Source: an uncultured Bacteroidales bacterium (lineage in GTDB: Bacteria > Bacteroidota > Bacteroidia > Bacteroidales > UBA932). Taken from it: a stretch of 39,026 nt of DNA. Both the position numbers and the translations under genes were made by a program. Below the pieces are notes generated by a model. It saw only the letters and a program-made list of their open reading frames with translations. It had not been told where the DNA came from and did not search any database. Where the stretch lies: NCBI GenBank assembly GCA_946625485.1, contig CAMOTB010000009.1:1-39026 (forward strand), written 5' to 3'. Numbering within the stretch: the first letter of the stretch is position 1; every line of letters begins with the position of its first letter. Shown here one piece after another: positions 17,075 to 25,977 of this stretch.

Positions 17075-18949
17075 TTATTTGGCTGCCACGGACCAGGAGA
17101 GGCCGCCGAGGACGGTGATGCCGGGTTCGGGGAAGCCTTGCATGGTCTCGTAGTCCTGGTTGAGGAGGTTGGCGCCGCGGACGAAGATTTCCAATCCCTT
17201 CGTGATCCGGTAGGAAATCCGGGCTTTCAGGTCGATGTAGTCTTCGGTGACGGGGTCTCCCTTCGAAAGGTCGTTGATGATCAGGCCTCCGATGTACATG
17301 GCGCCGAGGGTGACCGCGAAACGCCCCGGGGTCCAGCTGCCGCCCAGCCACGCCTTATGGACAGGTGCGCCGGCATACAGCTTTCCCATGTGGAGGAAAC
17401 TGTAGTTGGCATTGAAAGAAAGGTTCCGGGCGGCCTTCCAGTCTGCGGCAAACTCTGCACCGGCATTGGCGAAAGCGCCCACGTTCCGGTTCTGGCGGAT
17501 GCCGTCCACTACGTTGACTTCGATGATGTTGGAACCCTTGGTGTAGAAGGCGCTGGCTTCCAGGTTGAGGCGTCCGTCGAGGAAGTGCTGTCCGACGGTG
17601 AGATCGTAGCTCCAGGCTTTTTCGGGCAGGAGAGCTTTATTGGCCACGGCATACATGTAGAGTTCGCGCATGTTGGGCATGCGGAAGCCCTTGGAAGCGC
17701 TCAGCTTGACCGTCGTCCCGGTCGCCGGCGTCCAGGTGGCGCCGAACTGGGGAATCCATTCCAGGCCGTAGGCGCTGTGGCGGTCCAGACGCACTCCCGC
17801 ACTGAAACTGAAGGGGCCGAAACTCTGCTTGTCCAGCAGATAGAGGGCCTGTTCGTTGAGGCACTTGTGGTCGGCGTAGATTTCCGTGACAGGGTTGCGG
17901 TAGGCGTTGCCGCCGTAGTAGAGCAGGTCGAGCCCCGCCGTGAGGGCGTTGCCTTCCCAAGTATCAATCGTCTCGTAGGCGGTCAGGCCGGCGGTGAAGT
18001 CGGTGCCATGGAAGAGATATTCCTGGGCGGGCTTGTCTGCCGTGTGGCCGTCGTTGATGATGTGGTTGCCCCCGTTGAAGAAGAGATCGATGGCGCCGGA
18101 AAAGCGCTCTCCTTTATTCTCAAGGGCGATGCCGGCCATGCCGCGGAGGGTGTGGGCCGTGCCGTCCAGCACCGGGGCGCTGACGGGACCGGGATTCTGG
18201 GAATAAGCATCGGACAGGCTCACGCGCGCCGTGGCTTTCCAGACGTTGGAGAGCTGGTATCCGGCGTTGAGCATCCCGCCGATGGAGTTGAAGGCCGAAT
18301 TGGCTCGATGGCCGGCGGTACGGTCGGCACTGACAGATGCGGTCATGGAGAAACGTCCCTTCTTGTAAAGGTCGGTGATATGGCCTCTCCAGGTCCCGTA
18401 GGATCCTCCCATCAGTCTGATGTCCAGCTCGTTGCCATCGCGGACCGGCTGGCGGGTGATGATGTTGATTGCGCCGCCCATGGCATTGGAGCCGTAGAGG
18501 ACGGAGGCGGCGCCGCGGGATACTTCCACGCGCGCTGCGTTGGCCGCCAGGTATTCGTCGGCGACGGGATGGCCGTAGATGGATTCGAACTGCGGGTGCC
18601 CGTCGATCAGGATGGCGACCCGACCACTGCCGGCGCCGAAGCCGCGGAGCGAAATGGCTCCGGCCGCGCCGTTGGAGACGCCGTATCCCGTGACGCCGCG
18701 CGAAGTGACAAAGAGACCCGGTACCTGTTCCATCAGGGTGGGCATCAGGACGTTCTCGTCGGCGTGCGCGATCGTCTCACGGCCGACGACGCTGATCGGC
18801 GCAGGGACCTGGTCACGGAGCATCGAGACCCGGGTGCCGGTGACGACGGAGGTCCGGAGGGTATCGGTACGGCCGGCCGGATCTTCGTTGCTCGCCCAAA
18901 GAACGGTACACAAGACAAGGCTGCCGGCCAGGAGGAAGAATCTTTTCAT
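17075..18949 (-). CDS. TonB-dependent receptor (BtuB/CirA-like; ORF open to 19042)
   Basis: Signal peptide MKRFFLLAGSLVLCTVLWA; plug motifs VVTGTRVSMLRDQVPAPISVV, ISLRGFGAGSGRVAILIDGHP, VEVSRGAASVLYGSNAMGGAINIITR. Confidence 0.92.
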   Translation of the reverse strand: MKRFFLLAGSLVLCTVLWASNEDPAGRTDTLRTSVVTGTRVSMLRDQVPAPISVVGRETIAHADENVLMPTLMEQVPGLFVTSRGVTGYGVSNGAAGAISLRGFGAGSGRVAILIDGHPQFESIYGHPVADEYLAANAARVEVSRGAASVLYGSNAMGGAINIITRQPVRDGNELDIRLMGGSYGTWRGHITDLYKKGRFSMTASVSADRTAGHRANSAFNSIGGMLNAGYQLSNVWKATARVSLSDAYSQNPGPVSAPVLDGTAHTLRGMAGIALENKGERFSGAIDLFFNGGNHIINDGHTADKPAQEYLFHGTDFTAGLTAYETIDTWEGNALTAGLDLLYYGGNAYRNPVTEIYADHKCLNEQALYLLDKQSFGPFSFSAGVRLDRHSAYGLEWIPQFGATWTPATGTTVKLSASKGFRMPNMRELYMYAVANKALLPEKAWSYDLTVGQHFLDGRLNLEASAFYTKGSNIIEVNVVDGIRQNRNVGAFANAGAEFAADWKAARNLSFNANYSFLHMGKLYAGAPVHKAWLGGSWTPGRFAVTLGAMYIGGLIINDLSKGDPVTEDYIDLKARISYRITKGLEIFVRGANLLNQDYETMQGFPEPGITVLGGLSWSVAAK

Positions 18950-18999
18950 ACGAATGTCTGTTTTTTTTCGTTTGCAAAGGAACAATCGTTTTCTTGTAT

Positions 19000-19007
19000 T
19001 AATTTTG
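19000..19007 (+). promoter_or_regulatory. Candidate -7 element TAATTTTG for the AraC-family gene
   Basis: TAATTTTG matches TAnnTTTG with an upstream TTTG at 18971-18974 (spacer 25, slightly long). Confidence 0.35.
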
Positions 19008-19026
19008 CCGTACGTGCCAATTTGTT

Positions 19027-19917
19027 TTGCTGAAAATGCCAATGTATCAAAATTCGCGGGTCCTGGAGTACCATGGCATCTCCTTCTCCTGCATCCATGA
19101 CGAAACGCTCAGGGAGGCCTTCGCGCTGAAAGACCATGCCTTGATCCACCTGATCGGCGGAACGCTGGAGATCTCCGTCCCGGAGCGCACGATCCGCTTG
19201 TCTCCCGGCGAATGCATCTTCGTCCGGAAGGATTGCAACGTTTCCCTCGCCAAGTCCTGCGGTTCGGGCGGAGAACCCTACAAGGCCGTGACGATGATCT
19301 TCGAGCGGAGTTTCCTGCTCTCCTTCTATCGCCGTTCGCGTCCCGAGATCGTGCCGGTTCGTGCCGTCCGAGCCGACAGTCCGCTGCGCAAGATCCCCGG
19401 ACGGCCGGATGTGACCGGACTGTTCCAGTCCCTGCTGCCGTATTTCTGGTCGGACGAACGGCCGGACCGGGAATGGGCGGACATGAAAAAGACGGAAGGC
19501 CTTCGCTGCCTACTCAAGACCGACCCCAATATCTACGCCTCGCTCTTCGACTTCACGAGCCGATGGAAGATCGACCTGAAGGAATTCATGGAAGAAAACT
19601 TCGTACTGGATCTGCCGCTGTCCGACTTTGCCAACTATACCGGACGGAGCCTGTCGGCCTTCAACCGGGATTTCCGGAGCATTTTCGGCCTTTCTCCCGA
19701 GAAATGGCTGATCCGCAAGCGCCTCGACCTGGCCCGGGAACTGCTCCGCAGCGGATCGGAACGGGTGCAGGATGTGATGGCGGATGCCGGCTTCGGCAAC
19801 CTGTCCTACTTCTCCCGTGCCTACAAGGAAGCTTTCGGTCATCCGCCCAGCGAAGAGAAAAGGGCCCCGGAACACCAAAAAAATGAAGAAGGGGAGCGGG
19901 AAAGAAGAAAAAGTTGA
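19027..19917 (+). CDS. AraC family transcriptional regulator (start may be 19036 or 19042)
   Basis: C-terminal double HTH: LPLSDFANYTGRSLSAFNRDFRSIFGLSPEKWLIRKRLDLARELLRSGSERVQDVMADAGFGNLSYFSRAYKEAFGHPPSE. Confidence 0.93.
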   Translation: MLKMPMYQNSRVLEYHGISFSCIHDETLREAFALKDHALIHLIGGTLEISVPERTIRLSPGECIFVRKDCNVSLAKSCGSGGEPYKAVTMIFERSFLLSFYRRSRPEIVPVRAVRADSPLRKIPGRPDVTGLFQSLLPYFWSDERPDREWADMKKTEGLRCLLKTDPNIYASLFDFTSRWKIDLKEFMEENFVLDLPLSDFANYTGRSLSAFNRDFRSIFGLSPEKWLIRKRLDLARELLRSGSERVQDVMADAGFGNLSYFSRAYKEAFGHPPSEEKRAPEHQKNEEGERERRKS

Positions 19918-19956
19918 AAATAAGTTATTATATTTAACGAATAAAATCTAATACCT

Positions 19957-22197
19957 ATGGCCAACAATACCTATGATTGGAAGTACGTCTCTCTCGGAGG
20001 CGTCACCCGGGTCCAGATCGCCAACGGCGAGGATATTGCCCATCTGGGCGAATTGGACCAGAAGAAATGGACCGTCTTGAGCTGCCCGGTCAAGGGCCTG
20101 GAGTTCGACGAGAAAACCCTCTCGATGATCGATACGGACGCGGACGGCAAGATCCGTGTCGGCGAGATTGTCGCAGCCGCCGAGTGGCTGACCTCCGTTC
20201 TGAAGGACAAGGATGCCATCCTCAAGGGTGAGGATACGATCCCGCTTGCCCAGATCAACACCGAGTGCGAGGCCGGCAAGAAACTCTATGATTCCGCCCG
20301 TCAGATCCTGGCCAACCTCGGTCTCGAGAAGGACAGCATTTCCGTCGCGGATACTTCCGACAGCGTGGCCATTTTTGCCAAGACCAAACTCAACGGCGAC
20401 GGCATCGTGACTCCCGCTTCCACCGATGATGAGGATCTGAAGAAGACGATCGAGACCATCGTCAGCACCGTAGGCTCCCAGACCGACCGCAGCGGCGAGC
20501 CGGGTGTCGATGCCGAACTGGTGGAGAAATTCTATGCGGCTCTCGCCGACTATGCCGCCTGGCTGGATGCCGCCGAGGCCGACCTGGATGCCGTAAGGCC
20601 TTATGGGGATGATACTTCCGCGGCCCTGGACGCCGTCAATGCCGTGAAGGACAAGGTTGCCGACTACTTCATGCGCTGCAAGCTCATCAACTTCGACGCC
20701 GCCGTTTCCGAAGCGCTGGATGTCTCCGTGGAGAAGGTCAGCGCCATCAGCGGAACCGACCTGGTCGCCAATGAGGCGGAGATCGCCACCTACCCGCTGG
20801 CCCGTCCCGAGAAGGATCCCATTCTCCCCTTGAATGCCCTCAATCCGGCCTGGCAGGGCGCTTTCGAGACCCTCAAGTCCCTGGTCCTGGACAAGGACTT
20901 CCCGGGCAAGGACAGCCTCTCCGAGGCGGAGTGGAAGACGGTCCTTGCGAAGTTCACCCCCTATACCAACTGGATGGATGCCAAGAAGGGTTCCGAGGTG
21001 GAGCCGCTGGGCGCCGAATGCATCCGCGCCCTGCTTGCCGCGGACAAGAAGGAAGCCCTGCTCGCCCTCATCGCCGAGGACAGGGCCCTCGAAGAGGAGG
21101 CGGCCGGGATCGATGCCGTGGACAAGCTCACGCACCTAAACCGCGACTTCTACCGCCTGCTTCGCAACTATGTCAATTTCAGTGAGTATTATTCCCGTGA
21201 CGGAGAGCCTTCGGCCATCTTTGAGGTCGGCAAGCTCTATATCGACGAGCGCTGCTGCAACTTCTGCGTCAAGGTGGAGGATATGGGCAAACAGGGCGAC
21301 ATGGCCGGTTTGAGCAACATGTTCCTGATCTATTGCACCTGCACGCAGAAAGCGACGGGAAAGACCATGGACATCGTGGCGGCGATGACTGCCGGCGACA
21401 CCGACGACCTGCGCCCCGGCAAGAACGCCCTCTTCTATGACCGCAGCGGACTTGACTGGGATGCCGTCGTGACCAAGGTCGTGGACAACCCGATCAGCAT
21501 CAAGAAGGCTTTCTGGAGCCCCTACCGCAAGCTGGCGAAGTTCGTCTCTGACAAGATTGACAAGAATGCGGCTGACAAGGACACCGCCGCCGTCGCCAAG
21601 CTGCAGACCAATGCCGATGCCGGCGTACCGGCCGCTCCGGCCGCCGCCAAGCAGCCTTTCGACATTGCCAAGTTCGCCGGCATCTTCGCCGCCATCGGCA
21701 TGGCCATCGGTGCCGTGGGCGTCGCTTTGGCTGCCCTCTTCCGCGGTCTCTTCGCCCTCAAGTGGTGGCAGCTGCTGCTGGTGATCGTCGCGATCATGCT
21801 GATCATCTCCGGCCCGGCCTGCTTCATCGCCTGGCGCAAGCTCCGCCGCCGCAACCTGGGTCCCGTGCTCAACGCCAACGGCTGGGCTGTCAACTCCAAG
21901 ATCCTGATCAACATCCTCTTCGGCAAGACGCTCACGAGCGTGGCGAAGTATCCGGTCGTCAAGGGCAACGATCCGTATGTCAAGAAGATCCCCGTCTGGC
22001 GCAAGATCCTGCGCTGGCTGATCGCCTTGCTGATCGTCGCTTTCGGATGCCTGTATTTCACCGACAACCTCGGTTGCATCGGGCTGCCGCGCCACAAGGC
22101 ACAGGCCGAAGAAGTCGTCGAGGCTCCGGAAACGGTCGTAGAGGAAGCGGCTCAGCCCGCTCCCGAAGCCGCGCCGGCTGAAACCCCGGCCGAGTAA
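19957..22197 (+). CDS. Uncharacterised 746-aa protein with canonical EF-hand loop and C-terminal transmembrane segments
   Basis: EF-hand DTDADGKIRVGE (20131-20166); hydrophobic segments IFAAIGMAIGAVGVALAALF, LLLVIVAIMLIISGPACFI, WLIALLIVAFGCLYF; acidic/Ala/Pro-rich tail. Confidence 0.85.
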   Translation: MANNTYDWKYVSLGGVTRVQIANGEDIAHLGELDQKKWTVLSCPVKGLEFDEKTLSMIDTDADGKIRVGEIVAAAEWLTSVLKDKDAILKGEDTIPLAQINTECEAGKKLYDSARQILANLGLEKDSISVADTSDSVAIFAKTKLNGDGIVTPASTDDEDLKKTIETIVSTVGSQTDRSGEPGVDAELVEKFYAALADYAAWLDAAEADLDAVRPYGDDTSAALDAVNAVKDKVADYFMRCKLINFDAAVSEALDVSVEKVSAISGTDLVANEAEIATYPLARPEKDPILPLNALNPAWQGAFETLKSLVLDKDFPGKDSLSEAEWKTVLAKFTPYTNWMDAKKGSEVEPLGAECIRALLAADKKEALLALIAEDRALEEEAAGIDAVDKLTHLNRDFYRLLRNYVNFSEYYSRDGEPSAIFEVGKLYIDERCCNFCVKVEDMGKQGDMAGLSNMFLIYCTCTQKATGKTMDIVAAMTAGDTDDLRPGKNALFYDRSGLDWDAVVTKVVDNPISIKKAFWSPYRKLAKFVSDKIDKNAADKDTAAVAKLQTNADAGVPAAPAAAKQPFDIAKFAGIFAAIGMAIGAVGVALAALFRGLFALKWWQLLLVIVAIMLIISGPACFIAWRKLRRRNLGPVLNANGWAVNSKILINILFGKTLTSVAKYPVVKGNDPYVKKIPVWRKILRWLIALLIVAFGCLYFTDNLGCIGLPRHKAQAEEVVEAPETVVEEAAQPAPEAAPAETPAE

Positions 22198-22236
22198 AGC
22201 GAAACAGAACGTAACTAAAAACCAATACTTCACATT

Positions 22237-23574
22237 ATGGCACAAGGTATTTATGATGCCCGTCAGTTAGGCGGCGGCAAAATGACGGTTCTCGGCCTCC
22301 AGCACATGTTCGCCATGTTCGGAGCGACGGTCCTCGTCCCTGCGATTACCGGTTTGTCCGTTTCGGCGACGCTCCTGTTCGCCGGCCTGGGAACCCTCTT
22401 GTTCCACTGGATCACGAAATTCAAGGTCCCGGCCTTCCTCGGTTCATCCTTTGCCTTCCTCGGCGGTTACGCCGCCGTGGTGGAAATGGGTGCCAAGTCG
22501 GGTCTCACGGCGGCTCAGGCCCTGCCTTACGCCTGTCTGGGCGTGTTCTGCGCGGGCCTGCTGTATTTCGTGCTGGCCGGCCTGATCAAAGCTTTCGGGA
22601 TCAAGAAGGTGATGCGTTTCTTCCCGCCCGTGGTGACAGGTCCGATCATCATCGCCATCGGTCTGACCCTGTCCGGGAGCGCCATTTCCAATTGCAACGC
22701 CAACTGGTGGGTGGCCCTCGTCGCCATCGCGACCGTGATCATCTGCAACATCTGGGGCAAGGGCATGATCAAGATCGTCCCGATCCTGCTGGGTGTCGTG
22801 GTGTCTTATGTGTTCGCCGCCATCCTGGGCGACGTTGACTTCTCCGCCGTGCGTGACGCGGCTTGGATCGGCCTGCCCTTCAAGGGTGAAGATACGGTCC
22901 TGGCCGTATTCAAGGGCTCCAACTCCGCGCTGGTCTGGGGTTCTATCTTCACGATCATGCCGATCGCCCTGGCCACGATGGTCGAGCATATCGGTGATAT
23001 CTGCGCCATCTCTTCCACGACGGGGATCAATTACCTGGAGAATCCGGGCCTGCACCGCACCCTGATGGGTGACGGCGCCGCCACGATGCTCGCTTCGCTC
23101 TTCGGCGCTCCGGCCAATACGACTTATGGCGAAAATACCGGCGTGCTGAACCTGACCAAGGTGTATGATCCCCGCGTGATCCGCATTGCGGCCGCTTTCG
23201 CGATCCTGTTCAGTTTCAGCCCGAAATTCGCGGCGATCGTGAGTTCGATGCCGGCCGCCACGATCGGCGGTATCTCCCTGATCCTCTATGGTATGATTTC
23301 CGCTGTCGGTGTGCGTAATGTCGTGGAGAACCGTGTGGACTTCACCAATTCGCGCAACGTGATCGTCGCCGCCCTGATCCTGGTGCTTGCCATCGGTATC
23401 AAGTACGGCGCCGGCGATGCGATTTCGATCGGTTTCACCAGCCTCAGCGGCCTGGCTGTCGCAGCGCTGGTCGGTATTATCCTCAATGCCATCCTGCCTG
23501 GCAAGGACTATGAGTTCGGCAAGATCCAGGAGGGCGACAAGGCCGTCAATTTCGGCGACCCTGACCACAAATAA
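22237..23574 (+). CDS. uraA: Uracil/xanthine permease (NCS2 family)
   Basis: GLQHMFAMFGATVLVPAITGL, FPPVVTGPIIIAIGLTLSG, NTTYGENTGVLNLTKVYDPRVI. Confidence 0.94.
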   Translation: MAQGIYDARQLGGGKMTVLGLQHMFAMFGATVLVPAITGLSVSATLLFAGLGTLLFHWITKFKVPAFLGSSFAFLGGYAAVVEMGAKSGLTAAQALPYACLGVFCAGLLYFVLAGLIKAFGIKKVMRFFPPVVTGPIIIAIGLTLSGSAISNCNANWWVALVAIATVIICNIWGKGMIKIVPILLGVVVSYVFAAILGDVDFSAVRDAAWIGLPFKGEDTVLAVFKGSNSALVWGSIFTIMPIALATMVEHIGDICAISSTTGINYLENPGLHRTLMGDGAATMLASLFGAPANTTYGENTGVLNLTKVYDPRVIRIAAAFAILFSFSPKFAAIVSSMPAATIGGISLILYGMISAVGVRNVVENRVDFTNSRNVIVAALILVLAIGIKYGAGDAISIGFTSLSGLAVAALVGIILNAILPGKDYEFGKIQEGDKAVNFGDPDHK

Positions 23575-23577
23575 AGA

Positions 23578-24774
23578 ATGAAAAATATTACGTTGAAAGA
23601 TCAATGCGCCCGCTACACCCTTGCGGATGAGGTGCGGGCGCAAGGGATCTACCCCTATTACCGTCCGATCTCTTCCGGACAAGACCCGGTCGTGAAGATG
23701 GCGGACGGGCGGGAGGTGCTGATGTTCGGGTCCAATTCCTATCTGGGCCTGTCGGACGATCCGCGCCTCAAGGAAGCTGCGATCAAAGCCATCGAAAAAT
23801 ACGGCACCAGCTGCTCGGGCAGCCGTTTCCTGAACGGCACCCTGGACCTTCACGAAGAATTGGAGGCCAAACTGGCCCGTTTCGTCGGAAAGGAGGAGGC
23901 GGTTACGTACAGCACCGGATTCCAGGTCAACCTGGGTGTGGTGAGTTGTCTGTCGCCCCGGGGAAGCTTTGTCTTCCTGGATGCCCTGGATCACGCCTGC
24001 ATCATTGACGGCAGCCGCCTGGGATTCGGGGATGTCCGGAAATTCCCCCACAATGACATGACGGTGTTGGAGCGTCGTCTCCGGGCGACACCGCGCTCGG
24101 CGCAGAAGCTGATCGTCGTGGACGGCGTCTATTCGATGGAAGGCGATATCGCTCCGCTGCCGCAGATCGTGGAACTGTGTGAAAAGTACAATGCCTCGGT
24201 CATGGTGGATGATGCGCACGCGCTGGGTGTCATCGGCGTGAACGGATCGGGAACGGCCAGCTACTATGGCCTGACGGACAAGACCGACCTGATCATGGGC
24301 ACTTTCTCCAAGAGTTTCGGCTCGCTGGGCGGCTTCATCGCCGGAGACCATACGGTGATCGATTTTATCAAGCACAACTCCCGTTCGCTGATTTTCAGCG
24401 CTTCGATGACGCCAGCCGCCGTCGCGGCGGCTTCCACGGCGCTGGACATCATGATCAACGAACCGGAGCGCCGCGAGCATCTGTGGATGGTCACGCGCCA
24501 TGCGCAGGACGCTTTCCGCGCAGCCGGATTCGATATCGGGCATACCCAGTCGCCGATCATTCCGCTCTTCGTGCGGGATACGGTTAAGGCGATGACGGTG
24601 GTCCGGGAGGCCTACGAGCAGGGTGTTTTCATCACGCCCGTGATCGCGCCGGCCGTCCCGGAGTCGGATGTACTGATCCGCTTCGCCCTGATGGCAACCC
24701 ACACGAAGGAACAGGTGGACCATGCTGTGGAGGTGCTGACGGGTATATTCAAGAATCTGGGTATTATCGCCTGA
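23578..24774 (+). CDS. spt: Alpha-oxoamine synthase, probable serine palmitoyltransferase
   Basis: SNSYLGLSDDPRLKEAAIKAIEKYGTSCSGSRFLNGTLDLHEELE; PLP region VDDAHALGVIG...IMGTFSKSFGSLGGF; resembles Bacteroides SPT. Confidence 0.85.
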   Translation: MKNITLKDQCARYTLADEVRAQGIYPYYRPISSGQDPVVKMADGREVLMFGSNSYLGLSDDPRLKEAAIKAIEKYGTSCSGSRFLNGTLDLHEELEAKLARFVGKEEAVTYSTGFQVNLGVVSCLSPRGSFVFLDALDHACIIDGSRLGFGDVRKFPHNDMTVLERRLRATPRSAQKLIVVDGVYSMEGDIAPLPQIVELCEKYNASVMVDDAHALGVIGVNGSGTASYYGLTDKTDLIMGTFSKSFGSLGGFIAGDHTVIDFIKHNSRSLIFSASMTPAAVAAASTALDIMINEPERREHLWMVTRHAQDAFRAAGFDIGHTQSPIIPLFVRDTVKAMTVVREAYEQGVFITPVIAPAVPESDVLIRFALMATHTKEQVDHAVEVLTGIFKNLGIIA

Positions 24775-24780
24775 CGCGTT

Positions 24781-25575
24781 ATGGTTATCCTTATCACGGG
24801 CATCACGTCCGGTTTCGGGCGTGCGATGGCCGGACGGCTTGCCGCTGACGGGCACAAGGTCTATGGAACTTTCCGCCGGGAGTCGGAGCGGCTTCCGGGC
24901 GTGGAGTATCTGCGGGCGGACGTTTCCTTTCCGACAGACTGTGAGACGGTGGTCCGGAAGGTGGTTGAGGCGGAGGGGCGGCTGGACGTCTTTATCAATA
25001 ACGCCGGCATGGGTATCGGCGGCCCGTTGGAATTCTCTTCCCTGGAAGATGCCCAGAAACAGATGGACATCAATTGGATGGGGATGGTGCGGATGCTGCA
25101 CTACGTGCTCCCCGTGATGCGTCGGCAGGGAGGGGGAAAGATCCTGTGTTTCAGCTCGATCGGCGGCCTGATGGGACTGCCGTTCCAGGGTTTGTATTCT
25201 GCGTCGAAGTTTGCCATCGAAGGCTATTGCGAGGCGCTGCGGCTGGAGACGCGGGGCCTGGGCATCCAGGTCGTCGTGATCGAACCGGGCGATTTCGCCA
25301 CGGCCTTTACGGCGAGTCGCAAAAGCGTGTCGGATCCCGAGGCGGATGCGGCTTATCCGGCCTGGGCACGGGCCCTGGCCTCCATCGAGAAGGACGAGAC
25401 CGGCGGGCTCAAGCCCGAATATCTGGCGGGGAAGATCTCTAAGATCGTGATGAAGAAGCGCCCGCGCTACCACTACGTCATCTCGACGTTGGAGCAGCGC
25501 CTTTCCGTTACGCTGAAGAAGATCCTTCCTCCCTCCTGGTTCGCCCGGATCCTGGGGAGTTATTACAAACTGTAA
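24781..25575 (+). CDS. Short-chain dehydrogenase/reductase
   Basis: TGITSGFG cofactor motif, NNAG, catalytic FSSIGG...YSASK. Confidence 0.92.
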   Translation: MVILITGITSGFGRAMAGRLAADGHKVYGTFRRESERLPGVEYLRADVSFPTDCETVVRKVVEAEGRLDVFINNAGMGIGGPLEFSSLEDAQKQMDINWMGMVRMLHYVLPVMRRQGGGKILCFSSIGGLMGLPFQGLYSASKFAIEGYCEALRLETRGLGIQVVVIEPGDFATAFTASRKSVSDPEADAAYPAWARALASIEKDETGGLKPEYLAGKISKIVMKKRPRYHYVISTLEQRLSVTLKKILPPSWFARILGSYYKL

Positions 25576-25590
25576 CTTTTGCGCGTTTTT

Positions 25591-25616
25591 GGGAGCAAAA
25601 CGGCGCTTTTTCTCCC
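25591..25616 (+). terminator. Hairpin after the SDR stop; possible terminator or degenerate first unit of the downstream array
   Basis: GGGAGCAAAA-CGGCGC-TTTTTCTCCC: 10-bp stem with one mismatch, 15 bp after the stop codon. Confidence 0.45.
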
Positions 25617-25629
25617 GAGAGGGGAGCGC

Positions 25630-25884
25630 CAGGTGCGAAACTGGGGTTTTTACACCCGGGAGCCCTGGATTCGGCGCCGTCAGGTGCAGAAGGGCGGTTT
25701 CTGCACCGCGGAGGGTCTGAAACGGTGGCTCCAGGTGCAGATAGGCCGTTTCTGCACCTCCGGTGGTTAGAAAAGAGGACGTCAGGTGCAGGAAGGCTGG
25801 TTTTGCACCGTAGGCGGCTGAAAAAGGGTCTGTCAGGTGCAGGATGGTCGGTTTTGCACCGCAGGCGGCTGCGGGTCCTGGAAG
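25630..25884. repeat. Array of five 51-bp tandem units, each with a GGTGC...GCACC-type hairpin
   Basis: CAGGTGC at 25630, 25681, 25732, 25783 and 25834 (exact 51-bp spacing); e.g. GGTGCAGAAGGGCGGTTTCTGCACC in unit 2. Confidence 0.9.
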
Positions 25885-25977
25885 TGAGTGAAGGCAGCCG
25901 TTGCGTTACGCTGATTCCGCCGGCGCTATCGCAGTGATTTCATGATCCGTCCTGTGAAAGAGTGATTTTCAAGAATT

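Noticed and set aside
17138-19033. 631-aa plus-strand ORF opposite the TonB receptor
   Set aside because: Shadow frame; the minus strand has clear plug and barrel motifs.
22444-25473. 1009-aa minus-strand ORF
   Set aside because: Codon-aligned shadow of uraA, spt and SDR, all strongly supported on the + strand.
25630-25884. CRISPR array interpretation of the 51-bp units
   Set aside because: Only short arms are conserved within each unit, the hairpin arms vary, the between-arm sequence is partly related from unit to unit, and no cas genes are in the window.
25579-25937. Two small ORFs (63 and 70 aa) across the 51-bp array
   Set aside because: Because 51 is a multiple of 3 the repeat can stay open by chance; no start context or conserved protein pattern, and conservation follows the hairpin arms.
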